Translations under genes and position numbers: made by a program
The notes under the pieces: model-generated
Told to the model about the DNA's origin: nothing
Databases searched by the model: none
The model's input: only the letters and a program-made list of their open reading frames with translations
In this document: positions 24,681-32,325 of the stretch, in pieces
Numbering within the stretch: position 1 is the first letter of the stretch
Layout: each line of letters starts with the position of its first letter
Assembly (NCBI RefSeq): GCF_001424565.1
Contig: NZ_LMOL01000011.1
Location: forward strand, 87,493-143,967
DNA from: Arthrobacter sp. Leaf141
Lineage (GTDB): Bacteria > Actinomycetota > Actinomycetes > Actinomycetales > Micrococcaceae
DNA length: 56,475 nucleotides
Reading direction: 5' to 3'

Positions 24681-25439
24681 TTACGAGCCGCCCAGGTGGT
24701 GGACCGTGAAGGCGGTGAGGAAGCCCAAGGAAGCCGTCAGGCCGGTGAGGTTGTGGTGCTCCTCGAACGCCTCGGGGATCATGGTGTCGGCCAGCATGGC
24801 CAGGATGCCGCCGGCGGCAACCGAGGTAATGAAGGCCACCAGCTCACCGGAAGCGTTCTCCAGCGCCACGTATCCCAGCAGCGACGCCAGCCCGGACAGC
24901 AGCGCGATGCCGCCCCACAGGCCAAAAACGTAGCCGGCGCTGCGGCCGGATTTTTTCATGCCGGCGGTCCCTGACAGCCCCTCGGGGACGTTGGAGATGA
25001 AAACGGCAGCCATCATGGCCGGGCTGACGGCGCCGCCCGCCAGCATGCCCACACCCAGGACCACGGACTCGGGCACGCCGTCCAGCAATGCGCCCACCGC
25101 GATGGCGGACCCGCTGCCGGGGCTGTCCTGCTCGGACGGCTGCTGGCCGCCGGAACGCTTGCGGTGTTTGGCGCCGGCCCGGGCCAGCAGCATGTTGGCG
25201 CCGACGTACACCACCGCGCCCGCCATGAACCCTGCCACCGTGGGCCACAGCCCGCCGCCGGCCACCGCTTCATCGACCAGTTCGAAGGCCAGGGCGGAGA
25301 TCAGCACGCCCGCGCCGAACGCCATCACGGTGGAGACCACCTTGGGCGGCAGCTTCCAGCGCCAGGACACGGCCGCTCCCAGCACCAGCGCCGCCCCCGC
25401 GGCAGTACCCCACGCAAACGCCTGCAGCCACACCGGCAT
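24681..25439 (-). CDS. ZIP family metal transporter
   Basis: 252 residues, about eight membrane helices with a charged cytoplasmic loop (AGAKHRKRSGGQQPSEQD) after helix 3. The metal-site helices are represented by GALLDGVPESVVLG and ISNVPEGLSG, degenerate versions of the ZIP HNxPEG and HSxPEG motifs, and the C-terminal HHNLTGL and VHHLGGS are His-rich. It probably imports zinc, iron or manganese. The ATG at 25439 matches the first helix; the frame continues to 25514 without a better start. Divergent from the HATPase gene. Confidence 0.85.
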   Translation of the reverse strand: MPVWLQAFAWGTAAGAALVLGAAVSWRWKLPPKVVSTVMAFGAGVLISALAFELVDEAVAGGGLWPTVAGFMAGAVVYVGANMLLARAGAKHRKRSGGQQPSEQDSPGSGSAIAVGALLDGVPESVVLGVGMLAGGAVSPAMMAAVFISNVPEGLSGTAGMKKSGRSAGYVFGLWGGIALLSGLASLLGYVALENASGELVAFITSVAAGGILAMLADTMIPEAFEEHHNLTGLTASLGFLTAFTVHHLGGS

Positions 25440-25549
25440 ACGATCCCACTCTCCGGTTCCCGCAGGAACCACTCCGGCGGGGCTGTTCCCGTGGCGGGAC
25501 GCCCCAAGGGCCACAGTAGTTCAGCGCACCCGCCGGGCAGAATTGATGG

Positions 25550-25569
25550 GATCTTGACCCAAACCTTGC
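25550..25569 (+). promoter_or_regulatory. Shared upstream element (HATPase copy)
   Basis: GATCTTGACCCAAACCTTGC, 69 bases upstream of the HATPase start. The first 13 bases are identical to the element upstream of the glycosyltransferase (minus strand, 24533-24545). The same orientation relative to both genes suggests a common promoter or regulator rather than a transposon repeat. Confidence 0.5.
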
Positions 25570-25638
25570 AGGGCCCTGACATTGCGGGTTCACGCTGGTG
25601 CCATCAGACCAACCAGCTTATGGGGAGCAGGAAACGGC

Positions 25639-26115
25639 ATGGCACAGAAGGCAGCTCTTGACGACGGCGTCATCGCAGTGGATGGCGTCCTCACGGACCA
25701 GCATCCGCTGGACTTCCACGCATTGGGGCTGGCCGGATGCATCGACCGCCTCACCGGGCCCCTGCGCCGGCGCGGCACCACCATCAACTGGGACACTCCG
25801 CACTGGGGCATCGAGATCCCGCCGGACTGCGCCACCCTTCTGTACCAGTCCGCCCGCGAAGCCCTCAGCAACGCGTTCAAGTACTCGGATGCGTCCCGGC
25901 TCACGGTGCAGCTTTCGGCGGTGCACCACGGTATCCGCCTGGTGGTGGCCGACGACGGCACAGGCTTTGACAGCCACAGCGCCACTTGCGGGCGGCACCA
26001 CGGCTATGGGTTGCGTCTGATGGCAGTGGCAGTGCACGAGGCAGGCGGTTCCCTGGACATCAACTCAACCCCGGGCGCCGGCACCAGCGTGACCGTGACG
26101 CTGCCACTCGACTAG
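25639..26115 (+). CDS. Stand-alone HATPase (histidine-kinase ATP-binding) protein
   Basis: 158 residues, only the back half of a NarX/LiaS-type sensor kinase. The N box REALSNAFKYSDA (N78), G1 box VADDGTGF (D105) and G2 box GYGLRLM (122-128) are intact. The segment before them (HPLDFHALGLAGCIDRLTGPLRRRG) matches the second dimerisation helix, but the phosphoacceptor helix and His are missing. ATG at 25639 with AGCAGGAAA; there is no response regulator next to it. It may act as an anti-sigma-like or phosphatase module, or be a degraded kinase. The conserved boxes argue against simple decay. Confidence 0.85.
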   Translation: MAQKAALDDGVIAVDGVLTDQHPLDFHALGLAGCIDRLTGPLRRRGTTINWDTPHWGIEIPPDCATLLYQSAREALSNAFKYSDASRLTVQLSAVHHGIRLVVADDGTGFDSHSATCGRHHGYGLRLMAVAVHEAGGSLDINSTPGAGTSVTVTLPLD

Positions 26116-26145
26116 GCCACGGCCTGGCCGGCGCCGCGTGGTTCG

Positions 26146-26757
26146 TCAGCGGGAGAGTTTGCCCTCGTCAGGCTCTGCATCGCCGATATGGCCGGGCGCG
26201 TTGGCCGCCAGGACCCGTTCAACAAAAGCCCCGTATTCCTCCATATAGTGGCTCAGGAACTTGCGGGTGGCCTCGTCCTTGACCTCGCCGTCGTCGCCGA
26301 AGGCACCGGCGTCGTACTTTACGTAGGCCTCCGGGGCGTTGAGCTGCGGTGCGTCCAGGAAGCTAAGCACGCTGCGCATCGAGGACTGCATCACCGCGGT
26401 GCCGATGCTGCCCGGTGAAGTGCCGATGATGCCCGTGGGCTTCCGGGCAAATGAGTTGGTGCCCCACGGCCGGGAACCCCAGTCGATGGCGTTCTTCAGG
26501 GCACCGGGGATGGACCTGTTGTATTCGGGCGAGACGAACAGGATCCCGTCAGAGGCTTCGATGGCCTCCTTCAGCGCACGGCCGGCGGGTGGAAAGTCCG
26601 CGTCGTAGTCGTAGCTGTACAGCGGCAGGTCCTTGATGGGGATTTCCGTGAACTCCAGGTCGTCCGGGGCCACTGAGATCAGGGCCTTGGCCAGGATCCT
26701 GTTGATGGAGCCCGCTGCCAGGCTCCCCACGAAATAGCCGATCTTGTACTGTGCCAT
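26146..26757 (-). CDS. NADPH-dependent FMN reductase
   Basis: 203 residues, flavodoxin-like fold. VGSLAAGSINRILAKAL is the phosphate-binding loop (GSxxxxSxN) and FVSPEYNRSIPGALKNAIDW the flavin-contacting PEYN loop, both diagnostic of this family (azoreductase, chromate and quinone reductase relatives). ATG at 26757 with GGAAGGAACG; a longer frame to 26823 has no ribosome site. It converges on the HATPase gene with a 30-base gap. It probably reduces quinones or supplies reduced FMN. Confidence 0.93.
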   Translation of the reverse strand: MAQYKIGYFVGSLAAGSINRILAKALISVAPDDLEFTEIPIKDLPLYSYDYDADFPPAGRALKEAIEASDGILFVSPEYNRSIPGALKNAIDWGSRPWGTNSFARKPTGIIGTSPGSIGTAVMQSSMRSVLSFLDAPQLNAPEAYVKYDAGAFGDDGEVKDEATRKFLSHYMEEYGAFVERVLAANAPGHIGDAEPDEGKLSR

Positions 26758-27133
26758 GCGCGTTCCTTCCGTGGCCGGCTCAGGCCGGCCGTGCTTGGAT
26801 CCTGCCAACAAAGTCCGCCGCAATTCTTCCGGCGGCGTGCTGCCGCGGTGCTGGTTTCCGGAGTGCTGACTGCCGGACCCTGCCGGTAGCGGGCACCGAT
26901 TATGGGAGACCGGCCGGATGAGCTGCGACGGTGCTGCTCACTGCATCATCAGCCAAGCACAGTTGCCCGGCCGCGGCCAGAGCGGAAAGCGATCCAGCCG
27001 GAAAGAAGACACCGGACTGCGGCGGGCCCTTGCCTTGGCCGTCGCAGCGGACTAAATTGAAACGAATCAGAAAGCGCTTTCCCGGACGATAGTGGTGTCT
27101 GCGGCGCACCACCTCCCTACGGATTTGGATCCC
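26758..27133. other. Gene-free region upstream of the PL26-like lyase
   Basis: 376 bases between the divergent FMN reductase and lyase genes. It contains the LacI-type operator at 27070-27081 and the lyase promoter area; the rest is GC-rich with no gene that I can support. A GTG at 27092 in the lyase frame is a possible earlier start. Confidence 0.6.
27070..27081. promoter_or_regulatory. LacI-type operator GAAAGCGCTTTC
   Basis: A perfect 12-base palindrome with the central CG of LacI/GalR family operators, 53 bases before the PL26-like lyase ATG. A near copy, GTAAACGCTTTC, precedes the PL11-like lyase (35728-35739). Confidence 0.75.
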
Positions 27134-29902
27134 ATGACGGTCAATACCCCCATCAGATGGCTCGACGGCGAAGCGCCGGCTGAGATCAGCGGCGGCACCA
27201 CGTGGGGCATGCCCTTTGCCCGCGGTTCCGTGGCAGGCCCGGAACTCCTCAACGTGACGGACGATCTCGGCGCACCGGTGTCCAGCCAGGCCTGGACCCT
27301 CGCCACGTGGCCTGACGGATCCCTGAAATGGGCGGGCTTGGCCCTGCCGGCGAGCAGTACACCGGCGGCGGGGTACCGCGTCGGCGCGGGTGGAAGCGCC
27401 GCAGGCGCGGGTGGAAGCGCGGCAGGCACCGGTGGAAGCGCCGCAGGCACCGGCGGGGGCGCAGCAGGCACCGGCGAAGGTGTGCCAGGCGTCGGCGAGG
27501 GTGGGCCAGGCGTCGACACGAGCGGCCGTGATGCCGCTGCCGCCGCCCCTGCTCCCGGACCCGTCCTGCACATCACCGAAGCACCTGACGCCATCACCGT
27601 GGATACCGGAAAGCTCCGGATGGTCCTTCCGCGCAGCGGCACCACACTGTTCAACAGCCTCACCCGTGACGGCCGCGCCGTGGCACGGGACGCCCGCCTG
27701 GTCAGCCTGCTGCAGGACGAAATCCCCGAGGGCGCCGGAACGGCCAGCCGGGAAGCCTTCACCGGCGAGGTCACGGCCGTCGTGCTGGAACAGGACGGCC
27801 CGGTCCGGGCGGTGGTCCGCGTTGAAGGCCGGCACCGTCCGGATGCCTCGGACAGCGGACGCAGCCACTGGCTGCCGTTTGTGGTGCGGTTCTACTTTTC
27901 AGCCAACGCGCGCAGCGTGCGGGTGGTGCACTCCTTTATCTGGGACGGCGATGCGGACCGGGACTTCCTGGCCGGGCTGGGGATCCGGTTCACGGTGCCG
28001 CTGGAGGCGGAACTGCACAACCGCCACATCAGGATCGCCGGAGCTGACGGCGGTTTCCTGGCCGAGGCCGTCCGCGGCCTGACGGGCCTTCGCCGGGATC
28101 CCGGCGAAGAAACCAGGGCTGCGCAGATTGCCGGCCGGCCCACCCCGCCCGCGGAGAGCTGGAACCCGGAGGTTTCCGGACGCCTGCACCTGATCCCGGC
28201 CTGGAACGACTACACCCTGACCCAGCTCAGCGCTGACGGTTTCGAACTCCGGAAACGCACGGCCGCCGGGCATGCCTGGGTGGGCATCTCCGGGGGAACC
28301 CGGTCCGCAGGGTTCTGCTCGCTGACGGACACCCGGGGCGGGCTGGGCGTGGGCATCAAGGATTTCTGGCAGTCCCACCCGGGCCAGCTGGACATCCGGG
28401 GCGCGGCAACCGGGGAAGCCTCGCTGACCGCCTGGCTCTACTCCCCCGAAGCCCAGCCCATGGACCTGCGGTTCTATCACGACGGGTTGGGGCAGGACAC
28501 ATTCGCCGAACAGCTCGAAGGCCTTGAAATCACCTACGAGGACTACGAGCCCGGTTTCGGCAACCCCACCGGCATTGCCCGCACCCATGAGTTAACTCTC
28601 TTCGCCTACGATGCCACCCCGGAAACCGAAAGCCTCGCCGCGGACGCCGCGATGGCTGCCGCACCGGCACTGCTGCAGGCCGGCCCGGACTACCTGCATT
28701 CGGCGGGGGTTTTCGGCGACTGGGATCCCGTGGACCGCAGCACCGCAGCGCGCGCCAAGCTTGAGGACAGCCTGGACTTCCTGTTCGACTTCTACCAGGG
28801 CCAGGTGGAGCAGCGCCGCTGGTACGGCTTCTGGAACTACGGCGACGTGATGCACACCTACGACTTCGACCGGCACGTATGGCGGTACGACGTGGGCGGC
28901 TATGCGTGGGACAACTCCGAGCTCTCCCCGGACCTGTGGCTCTGGTATTCGTACCTGCGCTCGGGCCGGGCGGACATCTTCCGGTTCGCCGAAGCCATGA
29001 CCCGGCACACCGGCGAGGTAGATGTCTACCACCTGGGTCCGTGGCGCGGCCTGGGGTCCCGGCACAACGTCCAGCACTGGGGCTGCAGCGCCAAGCAGCT
29101 GCGCATCAGCACCCCTGCCTACCGCCGGTTCTACTACTACCTCACGGCCGACGAACGCACCGGCGATTTGCTCACGGAGCTGGTGGACAGCGACACGAAC
29201 TTCCTGGGGCTTGATCCCGTCCGCAAGGTCCGGCCCGACGCCGACACGTACCGCCCGGACCGCGCGGCGCTGGGCGTGGGCCTTGGCACGGACTGGGGCT
29301 CGTTGGCCGCCACCTGGCTCACCGACTGGGAGCGCACCGGCAACCCGCGGTCCCGCGACCGGCTGCTGGGCACCATGGCGGACATCGGCAAACTCAAGCA
29401 CGGCTTCCTCACCGGCGAAGCGCTGTACAACCTGGACACCGGCCGGTTCGACACCAGCCGGGACCTGATCCAGGTGTCCCACCTCAGCGCGGTCTTCGGC
29501 CTGGTGGAAATCTGCAGCGAACTGGTGGACCTGGTGCAGGACCCGGACTTCGAACGGGCCTGGCTGCAGTACTGCCGGCTCTTCCTCGCCACGCCTGCGG
29601 AGCAGGAGGAAGCCGTTGGCCTGCCGCTGCCCGGGATCTACCTCACCCAGGCGCACAGCCGGCTGACTGCCTGGGCCGCCGCCCGGCTGGACGATCCGGA
29701 CCTGGCCGCCCGCGCATGGGAAAGCTTCGCCGAGGGCGGCGAGCACCTCAACCACGAATCGGCGTTTACGCTGCGGAGCATTGAACCCCCGTACGTCCTG
29801 CTGCCGGTGGACGAGGCGCCAACGGTGTCCACCAACGACACCGCCCAGTTCGGCCTCGCCGTCATCCAGAACCTGGCACTGATAGGCAAGCACCTGCGCT
29901 GA
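27134..29902 (+). CDS. Exo-rhamnogalacturonan lyase family protein (PL26-like, YetA-related)
   Basis: 922 residues from ATG 27134 (GTG 27092 is possible). The N-terminus IRWLDGEAPAEISGGTTWGMPFARG, LPDGSLKW-type motif (WPDGSLKWAGLALP) and the long alpha-barrel part (KRYYGFWNYG-like RRWYGFWNYGDVMHTYD, HNVQHWGCSAKQLR) match PcRGLX/YetA proteins that remove unsaturated disaccharides from rhamnogalacturonan I ends by beta-elimination. There is no signal peptide, so it acts in the cytoplasm on imported oligosaccharides. Residues about 84-125 are a low-complexity Gly/Ala heptad insertion from a 21-base repeat. It is probably controlled by the LacI-type operator upstream. Confidence 0.85.
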   Translation: MTVNTPIRWLDGEAPAEISGGTTWGMPFARGSVAGPELLNVTDDLGAPVSSQAWTLATWPDGSLKWAGLALPASSTPAAGYRVGAGGSAAGAGGSAAGTGGSAAGTGGGAAGTGEGVPGVGEGGPGVDTSGRDAAAAAPAPGPVLHITEAPDAITVDTGKLRMVLPRSGTTLFNSLTRDGRAVARDARLVSLLQDEIPEGAGTASREAFTGEVTAVVLEQDGPVRAVVRVEGRHRPDASDSGRSHWLPFVVRFYFSANARSVRVVHSFIWDGDADRDFLAGLGIRFTVPLEAELHNRHIRIAGADGGFLAEAVRGLTGLRRDPGEETRAAQIAGRPTPPAESWNPEVSGRLHLIPAWNDYTLTQLSADGFELRKRTAAGHAWVGISGGTRSAGFCSLTDTRGGLGVGIKDFWQSHPGQLDIRGAATGEASLTAWLYSPEAQPMDLRFYHDGLGQDTFAEQLEGLEITYEDYEPGFGNPTGIARTHELTLFAYDATPETESLAADAAMAAAPALLQAGPDYLHSAGVFGDWDPVDRSTAARAKLEDSLDFLFDFYQGQVEQRRWYGFWNYGDVMHTYDFDRHVWRYDVGGYAWDNSELSPDLWLWYSYLRSGRADIFRFAEAMTRHTGEVDVYHLGPWRGLGSRHNVQHWGCSAKQLRISTPAYRRFYYYLTADERTGDLLTELVDSDTNFLGLDPVRKVRPDADTYRPDRAALGVGLGTDWGSLAATWLTDWERTGNPRSRDRLLGTMADIGKLKHGFLTGEALYNLDTGRFDTSRDLIQVSHLSAVFGLVEICSELVDLVQDPDFERAWLQYCRLFLATPAEQEEAVGLPLPGIYLTQAHSRLTAWAAARLDDPDLAARAWESFAEGGEHLNHESAFTLRSIEPPYVLLPVDEAPTVSTNDTAQFGLAVIQNLALIGKHLR
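27383..27508 (+). repeat. Six-copy 21-base tandem repeat inside the lyase gene
   Basis: Six consecutive 21-base units starting GGC(G/A)(C/T)(G/C)GG, each encoding a heptad of the type G-A/T-G-G-S-A-A, with later copies diverging to GTGEGVP and GVGEGGP. The first three differ by only a few bases, so expansion is fairly recent. The reading frame is kept. Confidence 0.9.
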
Positions 29903-30320
29903 ACCACAAAGACGGACGACGCCGGCACTCGGCCGGGCCGGCAACGGAACCCGGGTGCCGCCGTCGTCCGCCCTGCAGAACCGCCGTGCCGAACCGCCGT
30001 GCCGAACCGCGGCCACCGGTACGCCCAAAGGGGCCCTTCGGGCGTTGGCGGAAGCGTCCCGAAGCCCATGATCATGGGCTCTGGTCCGGCCTATCCAGCG
30101 GCGGTATGGTGTGCCTGGCGGAGGGATGGGCATATCTGAACGCCGCCACGGCGCGCCTGTCATTTCGGGGATTGCATGCGTCGAAACGGGTCCCGTACAA
30201 CTCTCCATTGTCACGGGTTCCGTGCCGGAGCAAACTTGAATGGACGGCACTATCCCGTGCCGCCCGCGGGGCCACCCGGCTGCGGGGCCTCACAGTTTCC
30301 TGTAGCGGCCTGGTGGATCG
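29903..30320. other. Gene-free region after the PL26-like lyase
   Basis: 418 bases without a supportable gene. It holds the large stem-loop at 29913-29970, a 13-base tandem repeat GAACCGCCGTGCC (29978-29990 and 29991-30003, followed by a partial third copy), and the promoter area of the lipoprotein gene. Confidence 0.6.
29913..29970 (+). terminator. Terminator-like stem after the PL26-like lyase
   Basis: 16-base arms CGGACGACGCCGGCAC (29913-29928) and GTGCCGCCGTCGTCCG (29955-29970) pair with one mismatch around a 26-base loop, 10 bases after the stop codon. The right arm contains the 15-mer also found in the stem-loop at 11495. Confidence 0.7.
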
Positions 30321-31109
30321 ATGCGCCCCGTGACGCCCCCCGGAAGGACTGCCAGGCGTTTCCGTCATCTCGTGCCCTTGGTGGCAATCGCCCTGGTCGG
30401 ATGTCTCGGCGCCTGCGAGTATGAGTCCAAGGACGCCTCCCGCCTGCCCTCCCCTGCTCCGGCCACCGAGGCTGGCGCGGTTCCGCCGGGGCCGGACGGC
30501 GGCGGCACCGCCACGATCCCGCCACTGCCTGACGGCGGCGAAATTGACGCCGGCACCTACCTCGTCCTCGCCCCCGGCTACCCGGTGCCTTTTGAGATCA
30601 CCGTCCCAGCCGGCTGGTCCAGTGAAGACGGCGATGGCCTGCGCAAAGACGACCCGGATCACCCGGATGACATGGCAGTCTTCGTGGGTTGGTGGTCCGC
30701 CGGCTATGTGCCGACGGACGCTTGCGCGTGGGAGGGCGCTCTCGTCCGGATCGATCCGTCGGCCAAGGCCTTCGTCGACGCGGTCACGGCGCAGGCGTCA
30801 ACGGCGAGCACCCCTCCCGTGGAGGTCAAGGTTGGCAACTATTCCGGCTTCGAGTTCGACCACGCCATCGAGGGCAACGTGGACGTCACAGCCTGCGACC
30901 GCGGCAAGTTCTGCATCCACTCAGAACTCTCCAACGAGTGCACACGCTGGTACTCAACCCGGGAAGAGCATGAAGCGTACCGGGTGGTCGACCTCTACGG
31001 GCAGCGCGCCGTGAGCTGGGTGGTCCAATTCCACGAAGCGATTAATCCGGAGCTGACCAACGAGGCGCGCACCGTCTTCGACTCGATCGTGTACAGGTCC
31101 GGCCAGTGA
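30321..31109 (+). CDS. Hypothetical lipoprotein
   Basis: 262 residues. The N-terminus (RRFRHLVPLVAIALVGCLGAC) is a lipoprotein signal with the lipobox LGAC, Cys at about 32, followed by a Pro/Gly-rich linker to about 75. The soluble domain (PVPFEITVPAGWSSEDGDG... FDSIVYRSGQ) resembles extracytoplasmic domains that sit on membrane-anchored sensors or transport proteins, and contains four Cys that may form two disulfides (CAW, CDRGKFC, CTRW). I do not recognise a named family. It follows the 418-base gap and is probably transcribed alone. Confidence 0.75.
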   Translation: MRPVTPPGRTARRFRHLVPLVAIALVGCLGACEYESKDASRLPSPAPATEAGAVPPGPDGGGTATIPPLPDGGEIDAGTYLVLAPGYPVPFEITVPAGWSSEDGDGLRKDDPDHPDDMAVFVGWWSAGYVPTDACAWEGALVRIDPSAKAFVDAVTAQASTASTPPVEVKVGNYSGFEFDHAIEGNVDVTACDRGKFCIHSELSNECTRWYSTREEHEAYRVVDLYGQRAVSWVVQFHEAINPELTNEARTVFDSIVYRSGQ

Positions 31110-31277
31110 CCGGCTCTGCCGGAGAAATCAGGCCCCGCCTTCACACCCAACCGGGACTGTCGCCAAACCTGATCCCCTCCGGCCCCTCTGGAATCCGGGT
31201 CTTCGACACTATATGGTAAGCATACTGATGAATGTTCGAATGTTCCTCAGGTTCGTGTAGACAGCAAAGGAGTAGCG

Positions 31278-32204
31278 ATGAGCACCAAGGTGGAAAAACG
31301 CATTCTGGTCAACGTTCCGGTCAGCACTGCTTACAACCAGTGGACCCAGTTCGAAGAGTTCCCGCACTTCATGGGCGGAGTCAAGAGTGTCCGGCAGCTC
31401 AGCGACGACCGGCTGGAATGGGTGGCCGAGATCGGTGGCATCCGCCGCCAGTGGGAGGCCCGCATCCTGGAGCAGGTGGTGGACCGCAGGGTTGCCTGGG
31501 CGGCAACCGAGGGTGCCACCAATGCTGGCGCCGTGGAGTTCGAGGATGTGGGCGGCGGTCAGACGTCCCTGCAGTTGACCCTCGACTACGAACCGGAAGG
31601 CCTGATCGAAAAAGTCGGTGACAAACTCAATGTCGTGGACCGCCAGGCCGAGGCCGACCTGCAGCGCTTCAAGGAGTTCATCGAGGACGAAGGCTACGCC
31701 AGCGGAGCCTGGCGCGGGACCGTGGACCAGGGCGGGACCGTGGGCACGCCCGGCGTCGAGGACGCCGCCGGTTCGCGTGGGGATTCCGGCAAGGCAGGCA
31801 TCTCAGGAGCCGTAGCCGCAGGCTTGGGCGTCGCAGCCGCCGCCGGCGCCGTTGCCGCCGTGGGCGCCGCCACTTCAAAGCAGGACGACACAACACGGGG
31901 AACCGTTCCTCCCGTCACAGTGGAACCTGTGCCGGCCGCTGGGGCCGGCAGTCCGGCCGCCACCCCCGTGGTGGACGTTCCGGTGGAAAGCACAACGCCG
32001 GGCACTGGCTCGGCGGGTTCCGTCGCCGACCTGGGGGATGACAGGATCGGCCACACCTTTGACCAGACGAACGGTTTGGTGGACACGTCCGGAGAATCCG
32101 ACGGTACGGCTGAGGGAGACCTTGCGAGCAAGGGCGAGCGCGAAGACGGCGGATTGCCGGCGGTCCCGTTGCCGCCCATCAACAACAACCTGCGCCAGCC
32201 CTGA
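31278..32204 (+). CDS. SRPBCC family protein with disordered tail
   Basis: 308 residues. The first 145 or so form a START/polyketide-cyclase-like domain (VEKRILVNVPVSTAYNQWTQFEEFPHFMGGV, RQWEARILEQ, SLQLTLDYEPEG). The rest is low-complexity: a Gly/Ala stretch that could be a weak membrane helix (about 175-195), then an acidic, Pro/Thr-rich tail. The ATG has AAAGGAG upstream. Relatives are often stress-associated and bind lipids or hydrophobic ligands. Two tandem GAATGTTC octamers (31230-31245) lie just upstream and may be regulatory. Confidence 0.88.
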   Translation: MSTKVEKRILVNVPVSTAYNQWTQFEEFPHFMGGVKSVRQLSDDRLEWVAEIGGIRRQWEARILEQVVDRRVAWAATEGATNAGAVEFEDVGGGQTSLQLTLDYEPEGLIEKVGDKLNVVDRQAEADLQRFKEFIEDEGYASGAWRGTVDQGGTVGTPGVEDAAGSRGDSGKAGISGAVAAGLGVAAAAGAVAAVGAATSKQDDTTRGTVPPVTVEPVPAAGAGSPAATPVVDVPVESTTPGTGSAGSVADLGDDRIGHTFDQTNGLVDTSGESDGTAEGDLASKGEREDGGLPAVPLPPINNNLRQP

Positions 32205-32258
32205 CCCTGCGCCGCGATCCCGCCTCCGGGTTGCCGGGGGCGGGTCCGGCGTCGGCCG

Positions 32259-32325
32259 TTCCCTAACAGCGGTTGTCGAACCGCCCCTTCCCTAACCTGC
32301 CGTTCCAAAACCGCCCGCACCTAAC
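32259..32325. repeat. Three degenerate repeats with a 29-base period
   Basis: The core CCTAAC occurs at 32262, 32291 and 32320, exactly 29 bases apart. The first two units read TTCCCTAACAGCGGTTGTCG... and TTCCCTAACCTGCCGTTCC... and end in AACCGCCC. The third is truncated and overlaps the stop codon of the SLC13-like gene. There are too few and too diverged copies for CRISPR; a small intergenic repeat family is more likely. Confidence 0.55.

Noticed and set aside
28592..30250. Minus-strand frame of 552 codons opposite the PL26-like lyase
   Set aside because: Antisense to a well-supported gene; no domain seen. Its extension into the gap at 29903-30320 gives nothing recognisable.
32259..32325. 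CRISPR array
   Set aside because: Only three units, imperfect, without uniform spacers, and no cas gene nearby.
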